Source: UQRS01 sp964481575
Lineage (GTDB): Bacteria > Bacillota > Clostridia > Oscillospirales > Acutalibacteraceae
Assembly: GCA_964481575.1 (NCBI GenBank)
Contig: CAYZTR010000018.1
Location: forward strand, 1 to 39,131
Direction of reading: 5' to 3'
DNA length: 39,131 nucleotides
Part shown: positions 39,131 to 39,131 of the stretch, piece after piece
How positions within the stretch are numbered: the first letter of the stretch is position 1
How the letters are laid out: the number at the start of each line of letters is the position of its first letter
Notes under the pieces: model-generated
Database searches by the model: none
The model's input: the letters and a program-made list of their open reading frames with translations, nothing else
What the model was told of the DNA's origin: nothing
Program-made: the position numbers and the translations under genes

Positions 39131-39131
39131 T

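Overview
The window looks like a chromosomal segment of an anaerobic, probably gut-dwelling, Firmicute of the Ruminococcaceae/Oscillospiraceae type. The grounds are strong GGAGG ribosome binding sites, Firmicute-type TTGACA-17-TATAAT promoters, an iron-containing alcohol dehydrogenase behind a Rex-like operator, a YfhO-type membrane protein, and dockerin-bearing secreted glycosidases. The organism assignment is inference; no rRNA or other phylogenetic marker is present.

About 294-17974 and 21027-29007 form an accessory carbohydrate-degradation region. It encodes six secreted multidomain proteins that all end in a duplicated type I dockerin with an almost invariant helix (SVTDVVLLRKAIL): three GH78-type alpha-L-rhamnosidases, a GH32 fructanosidase, a parallel beta-helix enzyme of the pectate-lyase/GH28 superfamily and an SGNH esterase. 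A secreted binding-module protein without a dockerin, a 42-residue peptide ORF and a broken, signal-less GH78 gene at the left end accompany them. An AraC-type regulator is encoded divergently from one rhamnosidase. The same 18-bp sequence, within pairs of half-sites spaced 21 bp, lies upstream of two rhamnosidase genes and in the regulator's own leader, so a local regulon is likely. The third rhamnosidase and GH32 form a separate operon whose start region carries a LacI-type palindrome. No cohesin or scaffoldin is present, so the partner must be encoded elsewhere. The set reads as a cellulosome-like enzyme group for rhamnose-rich, acetylated plant pectin side chains and fructan.

Housekeeping genes sit between and after these blocks: ilvC (18154-19164, minus), an Fe-dependent alcohol dehydrogenase (19537-20754, plus), purA and purF (29333-32243, plus; with a structured leader and terminator directly before purF), a membrane-anchored C39-like peptidase coupled to a YfhO-family protein (32472-36131, minus), a YfbR-type HD nucleotidase, and a zinc-ribbon membrane protein (36287-37888, plus).

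The right end (37957-39131) is AT-richer and looks mobile: a YspA/SLOG-type protein and a small XRE regulator are transcribed divergently across tandem AT-rich repeats, then comes an array of GC-rich hairpins directly after the stop of an ORF that leaves the window. The left end also looks like a junction, where GH78 coding sequence stops abruptly and unrelated DNA begins.
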